From the NCBI RefSeq assembly GCF_004682055.1, contig NZ_QUZU01000023.1, forward strand, positions 31,575-95,574: DNA of 64,000 nt. The letters are read 5' to 3'. The position numbers were made by a program, and so were the translations under genes. This stretch comes from Pseudomonas kairouanensis. GTDB taxonomy: Bacteria > Pseudomonadota > Gammaproteobacteria > Pseudomonadales > Pseudomonadaceae. The notes under the pieces were generated by a model. That model saw only the letters and a program-made list of their open reading frames with translations, ran no database searches and was not told the DNA's origin. This document shows positions 41,264 through 50,233 of this stretch, in pieces. The number at the start of each line of letters is the position of its first letter. Within the stretch, counting starts at the first letter, position 1.

Positions 41264-42664
41264 TTACTTCAGGGGTGTCAACGGTGGCAACGTCCATTGA
41301 CCGCTACCGACCTCAGGCTTGGGCAGGTAGATACGCAGCACCGCGTAGAACGGGCCCGGTGGCGCCGGCAACCAGTTGCTCTGTTCGGCCTTCGGCGGTT
41401 CGTGGTGCTGCAACGCCAGGGTCAGGCCGCCGTCGGCGTCCAGCTTGAGGTTAGGCAGCATGCGCGAATTGATCAGGTAGCGCTTCTTGTGGTTGGGCAC
41501 CAGCAACTTGGTCTTGGCGTCGTACATGGTCAGCGACCAGAACGCGTCGGCCGGTGGCAGTTGGTCCTTGGCGAAATGCACGGTGTAGCTGTGGCGTGCG
41601 CCGTTGGCAGGCTTGCCTTCGCTGTCGGTGAAGTAGCTCAGGTAGAGGGCTTCGTCGGTGGAGTTGCCGAAAATTCCCAGGTCCGCACCGGCATAGCGAT
41701 ACAGATAGTTGTTTTTCAGGCGGTCACGGCTGCCGAACAGGTCGCCGCTGGACACCTGGTGGGTGTCGATCTTGTCTTTCTTGAACGCGGCAAATTCAGC
41801 GCGGCCATCGGCGATCCCGTCTTCCAGGGCCTTGCGTTGCTCCGCCGTCAATTGGCTGACCTTGAATGGCGCGCCAGGGGCGATGCCGATTTTGGCGAAA
41901 CGAGCCAGCAGGTCTTTTTCGCTGTCCTGAGGCGCGGCAAAGGCCAACATGAAGTTCAAGTAGCGAAACAGCTGCGGGCCCTCGGTCATGGTCGCCATTG
42001 GCTTGGGCCACTCGATCTTGGGTACTGCCGCGGGTGCGGGTTGTTTCACGTAGGTGCTCAGCGGTTGCACCTTGTAGCCGTTTTGGATCTGCTTGACCTT
42101 GTTGAGGTCTTTCTCATCAAACAGCTGGGTGCGGTACAGCGCGTAGGCAATGTTGCTTTCGCTGTACACCACACGGTCGATGTCTACCGGCTGCTGACCT
42201 TTCCAGTCAGGCCCGGCGATCATGTAGTGACCGCCATTGTTGCCGGTGCTGCGGGTGCCCAGGTAAGCGATGTTCTGTGTGTAGAGGTCGATCAACTGCA
42301 CCGAGTAGTAGCGGTTGTCTTCGATCTTGGGCAGGGTCAGGACCAAGGGTTCCTTGCGCAGGTCCATCCACACGAACGAGTAGGGGGTGTCGGCGTTGGG
42401 GGTAACAACCGCAGTGTCCTTGGGCGTGAACACCTGGGCGGTGTTGCCGATATGGTTGAACGGCGCCTTGAAGTTCGCGCCGCCCTTGTCAACGGCCTGG
42501 GTGTAGAGCGTCTTGTACATCGCCACCACCGGGTAGCCATACAAGTAGGCTTCCTTGGCGATGGCGCGGGCTTCGGCGGGGCTGGCAGTGAAGTTGGCCA
42601 GGGCGCCGGTGCTCATCAGTATCGAGAGGCTCGCCAACAGCAGGCGCGTCGGTTTTCCAATCAT
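41264..42664 (-). CDS. DUF1254/DUF1214 domain protein
   Basis: 466 aa with a Sec signal peptide (LLASLSILMSTGALA, cleavage about residue 23). The DUF1254 domain (about 45-170) contains AYLYGYPVVAMYKTLY and TPNADTPYSFVWMDLRKEP. The C-terminal DUF1214 domain (about 330-455) contains FWSLTMYDAKTKLLVPN and PGPFYAVLRIYLP. Proteins of this type are exported and widespread; their function is unknown. AAGGA lies 10 bases before the ATG at 42664. Confidence 0.9.
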   Translation of the reverse strand: MIGKPTRLLLASLSILMSTGALANFTASPAEARAIAKEAYLYGYPVVAMYKTLYTQAVDKGGANFKAPFNHIGNTAQVFTPKDTAVVTPNADTPYSFVWMDLRKEPLVLTLPKIEDNRYYSVQLIDLYTQNIAYLGTRSTGNNGGHYMIAGPDWKGQQPVDIDRVVYSESNIAYALYRTQLFDEKDLNKVKQIQNGYKVQPLSTYVKQPAPAAVPKIEWPKPMATMTEGPQLFRYLNFMLAFAAPQDSEKDLLARFAKIGIAPGAPFKVSQLTAEQRKALEDGIADGRAEFAAFKKDKIDTHQVSSGDLFGSRDRLKNNYLYRYAGADLGIFGNSTDEALYLSYFTDSEGKPANGARHSYTVHFAKDQLPPADAFWSLTMYDAKTKLLVPNHKKRYLINSRMLPNLKLDADGGLTLALQHHEPPKAEQSNWLPAPPGPFYAVLRIYLPKPEVGSGQWTLPPLTPLK

Positions 42665-42857
42665 GTTGTTGCGTCCTTCCAGAGATCTTTTTAAAGGGCG
42701 TGGGCTGAAGCCGCCGAGTTTCCAGTTTTATTTGCCGAACGTCACGTTAATCCCTGCAAACAGGGTGAACTGAGGCAAACACGGCGAGAATATATTCCGG
42801 TGGGATTTAGTTAAGAGGGGGCAGCACTGTCATGTGTGTGTGTGGCGAGGCACACAT

Positions 42858-42878
42858 CGCTGCCCTGGCTGGGCAGCG
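42858..42878. other. Strong hairpin downstream of the lone receiver gene
   Basis: CGCTGCCC (42858-42865), loop TGGCT, GGGCAGCG (42871-42878). It lies 16 bp beyond the stop of the minus-strand receiver gene. There is no clear T-tract, so it may stabilise the 3' end rather than terminate. TGTGTGTGTG alternation lies just before it. Confidence 0.4.
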
Positions 42879-42894
42879 ACGGGAAAAGACTGGC

Positions 42895-43260
42895 TCAGGC
42901 GGCTGGCAGCATTGCTTTGACTTTGTCGCGCAATTGATCAATGGAGAACGGCTTGGCGATCACCTGCATGCCCGCCGGCACATCGATATTTTCCGCGTAA
43001 CCGCTCGCAAACAGGATGGGCAGCGTAGGCCGCAGTTCGCGCACCAGGGTCGCCAATTGCTTGCCGTCCATGTCTGGCAGGCCGACATCGGTCATCATCA
43101 GGTTAATGATTTGGTCCGTGTCCTTGACCCGCACCAACGCTTCTTCGGCATCAGCGGCCTCAAGCACGGTGTATTCCAACTCCTCCAGCACGTCGACAAT
43201 GAGCATGCGCACGATGGCATCGTCTTCGACGACAAGGATGGTGGAGGTGACTGCGGACAT
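42895..43260 (-). CDS. Single-domain response regulator
   Basis: 121-aa receiver domain with no output domain. The acidic pocket is VVEDDA (Glu12, Asp13, Asp14), the phospho-acceptor Asp58 is in MMTDVGLPDMDG, the Thr/Ser switch lies in LFASGYAE, and the Lys in VIAKPFS. It closely resembles the C-terminal receiver of the hybrid kinase at 50234-51907 (TDVGLP, SGYAE, KPF). It diverges from the large hybrid kinase gene. It may act as a phosphate sink or relay in this island. Confidence 0.92.
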   Translation of the reverse strand: MSAVTSTILVVEDDAIVRMLIVDVLEELEYTVLEAADAEEALVRVKDTDQIINLMMTDVGLPDMDGKQLATLVRELRPTLPILFASGYAENIDVPAGMQVIAKPFSIDQLRDKVKAMLPAA

Positions 43261-43499
43261 AATATGGAATTCCCAAAAAAGGCGAGGTTTACAGGCGGCT
43301 GTTCAGACCGGCCTCTTCCATGAGTAAGCGCGGACTCCCGACAAGTTCCCGCTGGCCGTAAAAACAATGCAATACAAAAGAACAGAGAGAATAGCCTGTT
43401 CCAGTGTAGGAATCTGTACAAAACCGTTCCAGAAAAATGGTCTTGCCTGCCACTTTGGGGCAAACTCCCGGTTTTTCCACACTTGGCCAAGGCATGCCC

Positions 43500-46400
43500 A
43501 TGACTCCTGCGTCGTCCATCGATGAAAAGAGCTTTCGTAACCTCCTGAGCCGAAACGTTGCCTTGCCCCTGGGTGTGGGCGTGCTCAGCGCCGTGTTTTT
43601 TGTCTGCCTGATCACTTATTTGCTGTCTGTGATCCAGTGGGTGGAACACACCGACCGGGTTATCAATAACCTCAATGAGTCGTCCAAGCTGACGGTGGAC
43701 CTGGAAACCGGCATGCGTGGTTTTCTGATCACCGGTGATGAGCATTTCCTCGACCCTTACGAAGTGGCCAAGCCGCGCATCCTCGCCGATCTGCGTAACT
43801 TGCAGGACCTGGTGGCGGATAACCCTCAACAAGTCGATCGCCTCAAACGCTTGGAAGCCTTGCAGGTCGAGTGGAACCAATACGCCCAATCGATGATTGA
43901 TATGCAGCGCCAAAGCGGTGACTACCGCAGCGCCGTCAAAGCGGGCCGTGGCAAGCGCCTCACCGATGAAATTCGCAAGGAATACGACAACGCGGTGGAT
44001 ATGGAGCAGCAGTTCCGTATCAACCGTAACGAGCAAGTTACCCGTACGACGGTGATCAGCGTCACCCTGTACCTGGCCTTCGTGCTAGGGCTAAGTGGGT
44101 TCCTGGCGTATATCGGCCGAAAGAATTTAATTTCACTATCAGATAGTTATAACGCAAACCTCGCGTCACAACAGAGGATCGCAGCGCGGTTGGAACAACA
44201 GGCCTGGCTGCGCAATGGCCAGACTGAGCTGGCCGAACAGGTGCTGGGCCAACTGACCTTGAACATGCTGGGGCGCAATATTCTGCAATTCTTTGCCCAG
44301 TACATGGGCTCGGCCGTAGCTGCCTTGTATGTACGCGAAGAACACGGCGGCCTCAAGCGCATGGCCACCTATGGCTTTTCCCGCGAGCAAGAACAGCTGG
44401 AACAGTCGATCTACAGCGACGAAGGCATCGTTGGCCAAGCCGCCCAGCTTGATCGCCTGATTCGCCTGGACGATGTGCCGGTGGATTACTTCAAGGTCAG
44501 TTCCGGCCTGGGTGAAGGTGCCACCCGCAGCGTGCTGGTGGTGCCGACCAGTGATGATGACCGGGTCAATGGCGTGATCGAGCTGGGTTTCCTGCGTCCA
44601 CTGCAAGAACGTGACGTGGAGTTGCTGGAGCTGATCGCCGGGAATATCGGCACCTCCATCGAGGCCGCCCGTTATCGCCAGCGCCTGCAGGAAGTGCTGG
44701 CCGAGACCCAGCAGCTTAACGAAGAGCTGCAAGTGCAACAGGAAGAACTCAAGACCGCCAACGAAGAGCTCGAAGAGCAGTCGCGCATCCTCAAGGAGTC
44801 CCAGGCCCACCTGGAAACCCAACAGGCGGAACTGGAGCAGACCAACGAGCAACTGGCCGAGCAGACCCAGACCCTGGCCGAGCAGCGCGACGCCATGGAC
44901 CGCAAGAACGTCGAACTCAACCAGGCCCAGTTGGAGCTGGAGGATCGTGCCGAAGAGCTGCAGCGCTCCAGCAAGTACAAGTCCGAATTCCTCGCCAACA
45001 TGTCCCACGAGCTGCGTACGCCGCTCAATAGCTCGTTGATCCTGGCCAAGCTGCTGGCGGAAAACCCCCAGGAAAACCTCAGTGCCGAACAGGTCAAGTT
45101 TGCCGAGTCGATCTATTCGGCCGGCAATGACCTGCTCAACCTGATCAACGACATCCTCGACATTTCCAAGGTAGAAGCCGGCAAGTTGGAGATGCGCCCG
45201 GAAAACTCCAGCGTAGCCCGCCTGGTTGACGGCTTGCGCGGCATGTTCGAACCGCTGGCGGCCGACCGCAAGCTGGGCTTCCAGGTTGAAGTGCAGGCAG
45301 GTAGCCCTGGCATGCTGTTTACCGACCGCCAGCGTTTGGAACAGATCCTCAAGAACCTGCTGTCCAACGCGGTCAAATTCACCGAGCAGGGTGAGGTGAG
45401 CCTGTCGGTGTCCCGCGCGCCGGGGGAGGGCATTGCCTTTACCGTGCGCGATTCGGGTATCGGCATTGCGCCGGACCAGCAAGAGAGCATCTTCGAAGCC
45501 TTCCGCCAGGCCGATGGCACCACCAACCGCCGCTACGGTGGCACCGGTCTGGGCCTGTCGATCTCCCGCGACCTAGCCACCTTGCTTGGCGGCTATATCA
45601 GTGTCACCAGCGAACCGGGCAAGGGCAGTATTTTTACCCTGGTATTGCCAGAGCAGTATGTCGAGCGCCAGGAGGATGCTGCGCCCATCGAGCCGCCACG
45701 CCAGGTGGTCGTGGCGCCCGCACCGGCACCGGTCAAGGTTTCACCGCTGCCAGTGGCCGATAACGCCCTTATCCCGCGCTTCGCCGATGACCGTGACAAG
45801 GCCCCGTTCACCACCCGCTGCATCCTGGTGGTAGAAGATGAGCCGAACTTTGCACGTATCCTCTTCGATCTGGCCCACGAACTGGGGTACAACTGCCTGG
45901 TGGCCCATGGCGCAGACGAAGGCTACAGCCTGGCCGAAGAGTACATCCCCGATGCGATCCTGCTGGACATGCGCCTGCCGGACCATTCCGGGCTGACCGT
46001 GCTGCAACGCCTCAAGGAGCACGCCAGTACCCGGCATATCCCTGTGCACGTCATTTCCGTGGAAGACCGCGTCGAAGCCGCCATGCACATGGGCGCCGTG
46101 GGCTATGCGGTCAAGCCTACTACCCGCGAAGAGCTCAAGGACGTATTCGCCCGCCTGGAAGCCAAGCTGACCCAGAAGGTCAAGCGCGTGCTGCTGGTAG
46201 AAGACGATGACCTGCAACGCGACAGCATTGCCCGCCTGATCGGTGACGATGACATCGAGATCACCGATGTCGGTTACGCCCAGGCAGCCTTGGACCTGCT
46301 GCGCACCCACGTCTACGACTGCATGATCATCGACTTGAAGCTGCCGGACATGCTCGGCAATGAGCTGCTCAAGCGCATGGCCACCGAGGACATCTGCTCG

Positions 46401-46997
46401 TTCCCGCCGGTGATTGTCTACACCGGGCGCAACCTCACCCGGGATGAAGAGGCCGAGCTGCGCAAATATTCGCGCTCGATCATCATCAAGGGCGCACGCT
46501 CGCCGGAGCGTCTGTTGGACGAGGTCACACTCTTTCTGCACAAAGTCGAATCCCAGCTGTCCCATGATCGCCAGAAGATGCTCAAGACTGCCCGCAGCCG
46601 CGACAAGGTCTTCGAGGGGCGCAAGATCCTGCTGGTGGACGACGATGTGCGCAACATCTTCGCCCTGACCAGCGCCCTGGAGCACAAAGGCGCCGTGGTG
46701 GTGATCGGGCGTAACGGCCGTGAAGCCATCGACAAACTCAATGAAGTCGACGATATCGACCTGGTGCTGATGGACGTGATGATGCCGGAGATGGACGGTT
46801 ACGAGGCTACTGCCTTGATCCGCCAGGATCCGCGCTGGAAAAAACTGCCGATCATTGCCGTGACGGCCAAGGCCATGAAGGACGATCAGGAGCGCTGCCT
46901 TGCGGCTGGCTCCAACGATTACCTGGCCAAGCCGATTGATCTGGACCGTTTGTTCTCGCTGATTCGCGTCTGGCTGCCAAAGATGGAACGCATTTAA
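43500..46997 (+). CDS. CHASE3-GAF hybrid histidine kinase with three receivers
   Basis: About 1165 aa from the ATG at 43500 (AAGG 7 bases upstream; ATGs at 43437 and 43494 are alternatives). TM1 about 20-45, periplasmic CHASE3 about 45-190 (ETGMRGFLITGDEHFLDPY), TM2 about 190-212 and GAF about 250-400. A 90-residue Gln/Glu-rich coiled coil follows, then HisKA with phospho-His503 in NMSHELRTPLN and HATPase with DSGIGIAPDQQ and GTGLGLSISR. Three receivers have Asp823, Asp945 and Asp1092. It heads an operon with cheR, cheB and a receiver-kinase. Confidence 0.93.
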   Translation: MTPASSIDEKSFRNLLSRNVALPLGVGVLSAVFFVCLITYLLSVIQWVEHTDRVINNLNESSKLTVDLETGMRGFLITGDEHFLDPYEVAKPRILADLRNLQDLVADNPQQVDRLKRLEALQVEWNQYAQSMIDMQRQSGDYRSAVKAGRGKRLTDEIRKEYDNAVDMEQQFRINRNEQVTRTTVISVTLYLAFVLGLSGFLAYIGRKNLISLSDSYNANLASQQRIAARLEQQAWLRNGQTELAEQVLGQLTLNMLGRNILQFFAQYMGSAVAALYVREEHGGLKRMATYGFSREQEQLEQSIYSDEGIVGQAAQLDRLIRLDDVPVDYFKVSSGLGEGATRSVLVVPTSDDDRVNGVIELGFLRPLQERDVELLELIAGNIGTSIEAARYRQRLQEVLAETQQLNEELQVQQEELKTANEELEEQSRILKESQAHLETQQAELEQTNEQLAEQTQTLAEQRDAMDRKNVELNQAQLELEDRAEELQRSSKYKSEFLANMSHELRTPLNSSLILAKLLAENPQENLSAEQVKFAESIYSAGNDLLNLINDILDISKVEAGKLEMRPENSSVARLVDGLRGMFEPLAADRKLGFQVEVQAGSPGMLFTDRQRLEQILKNLLSNAVKFTEQGEVSLSVSRAPGEGIAFTVRDSGIGIAPDQQESIFEAFRQADGTTNRRYGGTGLGLSISRDLATLLGGYISVTSEPGKGSIFTLVLPEQYVERQEDAAPIEPPRQVVVAPAPAPVKVSPLPVADNALIPRFADDRDKAPFTTRCILVVEDEPNFARILFDLAHELGYNCLVAHGADEGYSLAEEYIPDAILLDMRLPDHSGLTVLQRLKEHASTRHIPVHVISVEDRVEAAMHMGAVGYAVKPTTREELKDVFARLEAKLTQKVKRVLLVEDDDLQRDSIARLIGDDDIEITDVGYAQAALDLLRTHVYDCMIIDLKLPDMLGNELLKRMATEDICSFPPVIVYTGRNLTRDEEAELRKYSRSIIIKGARSPERLLDEVTLFLHKVESQLSHDRQKMLKTARSRDKVFEGRKILLVDDDVRNIFALTSALEHKGAVVVIGRNGREAIDKLNEVDDIDLVLMDVMMPEMDGYEATALIRQDPRWKKLPIIAVTAKAMKDDQERCLAAGSNDYLAKPIDLDRLFSLIRVWLPKMERI

Positions 46998-47828
46998 GTG
47001 GAGCGAAGTTTTTTGGAAAAAAGCAGCGACATTGAGCTGCGCCTGCTGATCGAGGCGATTTACCTCAAGTACAGCTACGACTTTCGCGACTACTCGGGTG
47101 CGTCGGTCAAGCGGCGCGTGGCGCATGCCTTGCGCCAGTTCAATTGTGCAACCATCTCTGCGTTGCAGGAGCGCGTGCTGCACGACCCGGCGGCGTTCAT
47201 GCAGTTGCTGCAATTTCTTACGATTCCGGTGAGCGAGATGTTCCGTGACCCGTCGCACTTCCTGGCGATCCGCCAGGAGGTGGTGCCGCTGCTCAAGACC
47301 TATCCGTCGATCAAGATCTGGATTGCCGGCTGCAGCACCGGGGAGGAGGTGTACTCCATGGCCATCTTGCTGCGTGAAGAAGGCTTGCTGGAGCGCACCA
47401 TCATCTACGCCACCGACATCAACCCAGCATCGCTGGACAAAGCCAAGCAGGGCATTTTTTCTCTGGAAAACGTGCGGGCCTACACGGCCAACTACCAGCA
47501 GGCTGGCGGTCAACGTTCATTTGCCGACTACTACACCGCGGCTTACGATTACGCGATCTTCGACAAGACGTTGCGAGAGAATGTCACCTTTGCCGACCAC
47601 AGCCTGGCGACCGATAGTGTATTCTCAGAAACTCAATTAATTTCGTGCCGTAACGTATTGATTTATTTCAATAAAAAACTACAGGATCGTGCGTTTGGGT
47701 TGTTCCATGAGTCGCTGTGCCATCGCGGCTTCCTGGTGCTGGGCAGCAAGGAGACCCTGGATTTTTCTGCCTTCGGCAAACAATTCGAACCCTTGGTCAA
47801 ACAGGAACGGATCTACCGAAAACTATGA
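46998..47828 (+). CDS. CheR-type protein-glutamate methyltransferase
   Basis: 276 aa from a GTG immediately after the hybrid kinase stop. The N-terminal CheR helical domain (about 8-65) includes YDFRDYSGASVKRRV. The SAM-binding Rossmann domain has IWIAGCSTGEEVYSMAILL and IYATDINPASLDKAKQGIF, then LISCRNVLIYF, all typical of CheR. The methyl donor is S-adenosylmethionine and the usual target is Glu side chains on a helical receptor. There is no chemoreceptor gene nearby, so the substrate may be the adjacent kinase. It overlaps cheB by 4 bases. Confidence 0.92.
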   Translation: MERSFLEKSSDIELRLLIEAIYLKYSYDFRDYSGASVKRRVAHALRQFNCATISALQERVLHDPAAFMQLLQFLTIPVSEMFRDPSHFLAIRQEVVPLLKTYPSIKIWIAGCSTGEEVYSMAILLREEGLLERTIIYATDINPASLDKAKQGIFSLENVRAYTANYQQAGGQRSFADYYTAAYDYAIFDKTLRENVTFADHSLATDSVFSETQLISCRNVLIYFNKKLQDRAFGLFHESLCHRGFLVLGSKETLDFSAFGKQFEPLVKQERIYRKL

Positions 47829-48430
47829 ATGAAGCGGCTGCCAGCCCGGCATCGGTCCAGGGCATAGAGGCTATCGTCATCGGTGCATCCGCAGGCGGCG
47901 TCGAGGCGTTGCTCACGGTATTTGGTCAGCTGCCCACCGGGTTCGGATTGCCGATCATCACGGTGCTGCACCTGCCGGACGAGCGTCGCAGCCAATTGGC
48001 CGAAGTGTTCGACCGCCGGGTGAACATGCCGGTGGTAGAGGCGCGAGACAAAGAAGTGATCAAGCCTGGCACGCTGTATTTTGCAGGGCCCGGTTATCAC
48101 TTGTCGGTGGAGCATGACCGCAGCCTGTCGTTGAGCCAGGAAGATCGCGTGCATCACTCGCGGCCCGCTATCGATTTTCTCTTCGAGTCCGCCAGTGACA
48201 CTTACGGCGCGGGGCTGTTGGCGATTCTGCTGACCGGCGCCAACCAGGACGGCGCGCGCGGCCTGGCCCACGCCAAACAACAAGGTGCAACCACCGTGGT
48301 GCAAGACCCCACTGAGGCCCGCGTGGCCGTGATGCCCCGCGCGGCCCTGGCCCTGCATACCCCTGACCACATTCTTACGTTGAGCCGGATTGGCTCATTG
48401 CTGGCTTCCCTGGAATATTCCCCATGCTAA
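47825..48430 (+). CDS. CheB-type methylesterase without a receiver domain
   Basis: 201 aa, only the catalytic CheB domain. The catalytic triad candidates are Ser22 in GASAGGVEAL, His49 in TVLHLPDERR and Asp142 in LLTGANQDGARG (the usual GMGxDGA is altered to GANQDGA). The substrate-side motif FAGPGYHLSVE and SRPAIDFLFESA are present. Because it lacks the N-terminal receiver found in chemotaxis CheB, its activity is probably not set by CheA phosphorylation. Its ATG overlaps the cheR stop and its stop overlaps the next start. Confidence 0.92.
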   Translation: MNEAAASPASVQGIEAIVIGASAGGVEALLTVFGQLPTGFGLPIITVLHLPDERRSQLAEVFDRRVNMPVVEARDKEVIKPGTLYFAGPGYHLSVEHDRSLSLSQEDRVHHSRPAIDFLFESASDTYGAGLLAILLTGANQDGARGLAHAKQQGATTVVQDPTEARVAVMPRAALALHTPDHILTLSRIGSLLASLEYSPC

Positions 48431-49617
48431 GTACTGTCCAGGCCAAACTGCTGATCGTTGACGATCTGCCGGAAAACCTGCTGGCCCTCGAAGCGCTGAT
48501 CAAGCGCGAGGACCGCCAGGTGTTCAAGGCATTGAGCGCCGACGAGGCCTTGTCCCTGTTGCTGGAGCACGAGTTCGCCATGGCGATTCTCGACGTGCAG
48601 ATGCCCGGCATGAATGGTTTCGAACTGGCCGAATTGATGCGCGGCACCGAAAAAACCAAGAACATCCCGATCGTGTTCGTGAGTGCCGCCGGCCGCGAAC
48701 TCAATTACGCCTTCAAGGGCTATGAAAGCGGCGCGGTGGATTTCCTGCACAAACCGCTGGATATCCATGCGGTCAAGAGCAAGGTCAATATCTTCGTCGA
48801 CCTGTATCGCCAGAGTAAGGCGATGAAACTGCAGGTCGAAGCCCTGGAGCGCAGCCGCCGCGAACAGGAACTGCTGCTCACGCGCTTGCAAGCCACCCAG
48901 GCCGAGCTTGAGCAGGCGGTGCGCATGCGCGATGACTTCATGTCCATCGTCGCCCACGAAGTGCGCACGCCCCTCAACGGGCTGATCCTGGAAACCCAAC
49001 TACGCAAAATGCACCTGGCCCGGGACAACGCCGCCGCGTTCACCCTGGACAAGATGCACGCCATGGTCGACCGGGACGAGCGCCAGATCCAGAGCCTGAT
49101 CCGCCTGATCGAAGACATGCTCGATGTCTCCCGCATCCGCACCGGCAAGCTGTCCATTCGCCCGGCGCGCGTTGACTTGGCCCAATTGGTGCGCAACCTG
49201 GTGGAAAACTTCGCCCCACAAGTGGCGGCGGCGGACTCGTCCATGCACCTGGTGACCGAAGGGGCCGTTGAAGGCAATTGGGATGAGTTCCGTATCGAGC
49301 AAGTGGTGACTAACCTTCTGACCAACGCCTTGCGTTATGGGGCCAAGAGCCCGGTCGATGTGCGGGTGTACACCGAGCACGGCGAGGCGCGTGTTGAAGT
49401 GCGCGACCGTGGCATCGGTATCAGCGAAGACAACCAGAAACGTATTTTCCAGCAGTTCGAGCGTGTCTCCGCCAGCCATGTAGCGGCCGGCCTGGGCCTT
49501 GGGCTGTTTATTTCCGAGCAGATCGTGGCGGCCCACGGCGGGACCATCGAGGTCGAGAGCCAGATAGGCGAGGGCGCCCTGTTCCGGGTGTGCCTGCCCC
49601 TTGAGGCCTCGGCATGA
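48424..49617 (+). CDS. Receiver-histidine kinase (REC-HisKA-HATPase)
   Basis: 397-aa soluble kinase with an N-terminal receiver (Asp57 in MAILDVQMPGMNG, 1-125), a short coiled coil (about 135-170), HisKA with phospho-His178 in SIVAHEVRTPLNG and a HATPase domain with RDRGIGISEDNQ and GLGLGLFISEQIV. The layout suggests a relay member whose kinase activity is set by phosphorylation of its own receiver. Start overlaps the cheB stop by 7 bases, making it the fourth gene of the operon. Confidence 0.92.
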   Translation: MLSTVQAKLLIVDDLPENLLALEALIKREDRQVFKALSADEALSLLLEHEFAMAILDVQMPGMNGFELAELMRGTEKTKNIPIVFVSAAGRELNYAFKGYESGAVDFLHKPLDIHAVKSKVNIFVDLYRQSKAMKLQVEALERSRREQELLLTRLQATQAELEQAVRMRDDFMSIVAHEVRTPLNGLILETQLRKMHLARDNAAAFTLDKMHAMVDRDERQIQSLIRLIEDMLDVSRIRTGKLSIRPARVDLAQLVRNLVENFAPQVAAADSSMHLVTEGAVEGNWDEFRIEQVVTNLLTNALRYGAKSPVDVRVYTEHGEARVEVRDRGIGISEDNQKRIFQQFERVSASHVAAGLGLGLFISEQIVAAHGGTIEVESQIGEGALFRVCLPLEASA

Positions 49618-49696
49618 AATCAATCGTCACCCCGACGCAACCTTCTGCGTGACCCCATGGTCGTAATTGCAGCAATTGACCGGACAAAGGCTTCCC

Positions 49697-50074
49697 ATGA
49701 GTGAAGATGCACAAGATGTCGTTCTGATCGTCGAGGACGACGAATCCATTATGTTTGTGCTGGGTGAATACCTGGCCGGCCTGGGCTATCGGGTATTAAA
49801 GGCGATCGATGGGGAGCAGGCCTTCGAAATCCTGGCCACCAAGCCGCACCTGGACCTGATGGTGACCGATTACCGTTTGCCGGGTGGGATCTCGGGCGTG
49901 CAGATCGCTGAGCCTGCGATCAAGCTGCGTCCGGAACTGAAGGTTATTTTCATCAGCGGTTACCCGCAGGAAATTCTCGACTGCAATAGCCCGATCACGC
50001 GCAACGCGCCGATCCTGGCCAAGCCGTTTGACCTGGATACGCTGCAAGAGCACATCCAACGCCTGCTCGCCTGA
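49697..50074 (+). CDS. Single-domain response regulator
   Basis: 125-aa receiver: acidic pocket VEDDES, phospho-acceptor Asp58 in MVTDYRLPGG, switch Ser in FISGYPQE and Lys in LAKPFDLDTL. No output domain is attached. The ATG at 49697 has AAAGG 6 bases upstream. It is 79 bp after the receiver-kinase gene on the same strand, probably part of the same transcript, and is followed by a REPIN repeat. Confidence 0.9.
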   Translation: MSEDAQDVVLIVEDDESIMFVLGEYLAGLGYRVLKAIDGEQAFEILATKPHLDLMVTDYRLPGGISGVQIAEPAIKLRPELKVIFISGYPQEILDCNSPITRNAPILAKPFDLDTLQEHIQRLLA

Positions 50075-50100
50075 GCCCGTCAGTCAAAGGCATTCACTGT

Positions 50101-50196
50101 ACCTGTGGCGAGGGGGCCTGCCCCCGTTGGATTGCACAGCGACCCATCTTGAGGCCGCGTTGCGGCCCAGCGGGAGCAAGCTCCCTCGCCACAGGT
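50101..50196. repeat. REPIN-type repeat, CTGTGGCGAGGG class
   Basis: ACCTGTGGCGAGGGGGCCTG at the left end is mirrored by AGCTCCCTCGCCACAGGT at the right end, about 50 bp apart, with GGCCGCGTTGCGGCC as an inner dyad. The sequence class differs from those at 27.6 and 30.5 kb. It lies between convergent signalling genes. Confidence 0.8.
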
Positions 50197-50233
50197 GGCT
50201 GTTGCCCCTTCTAACCTTTAACGGCGTCGCGCG

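Noticed and set aside
40928..42694. 588-codon open frame on the plus strand opposite the DUF1254 gene
   Set aside because: Lies antisense to a complete DUF1254/DUF1214 gene with a signal peptide, ribosome site and terminator. The translated frame shows no recognisable domain.
42834..42878. The TGTGTGTGTG run plus hairpin as a terminator or phase-variable repeat
   Set aside because: The dinucleotide run is too short for slippage-based phase variation, and the hairpin lacks a T-tract. Kept only as a low-confidence structure.
45741..47513. 590-codon open frame on the minus strand opposite the hybrid kinase and cheR
   Set aside because: Shadow of the receiver and CheR coding frames. No ribosome site and no domain.
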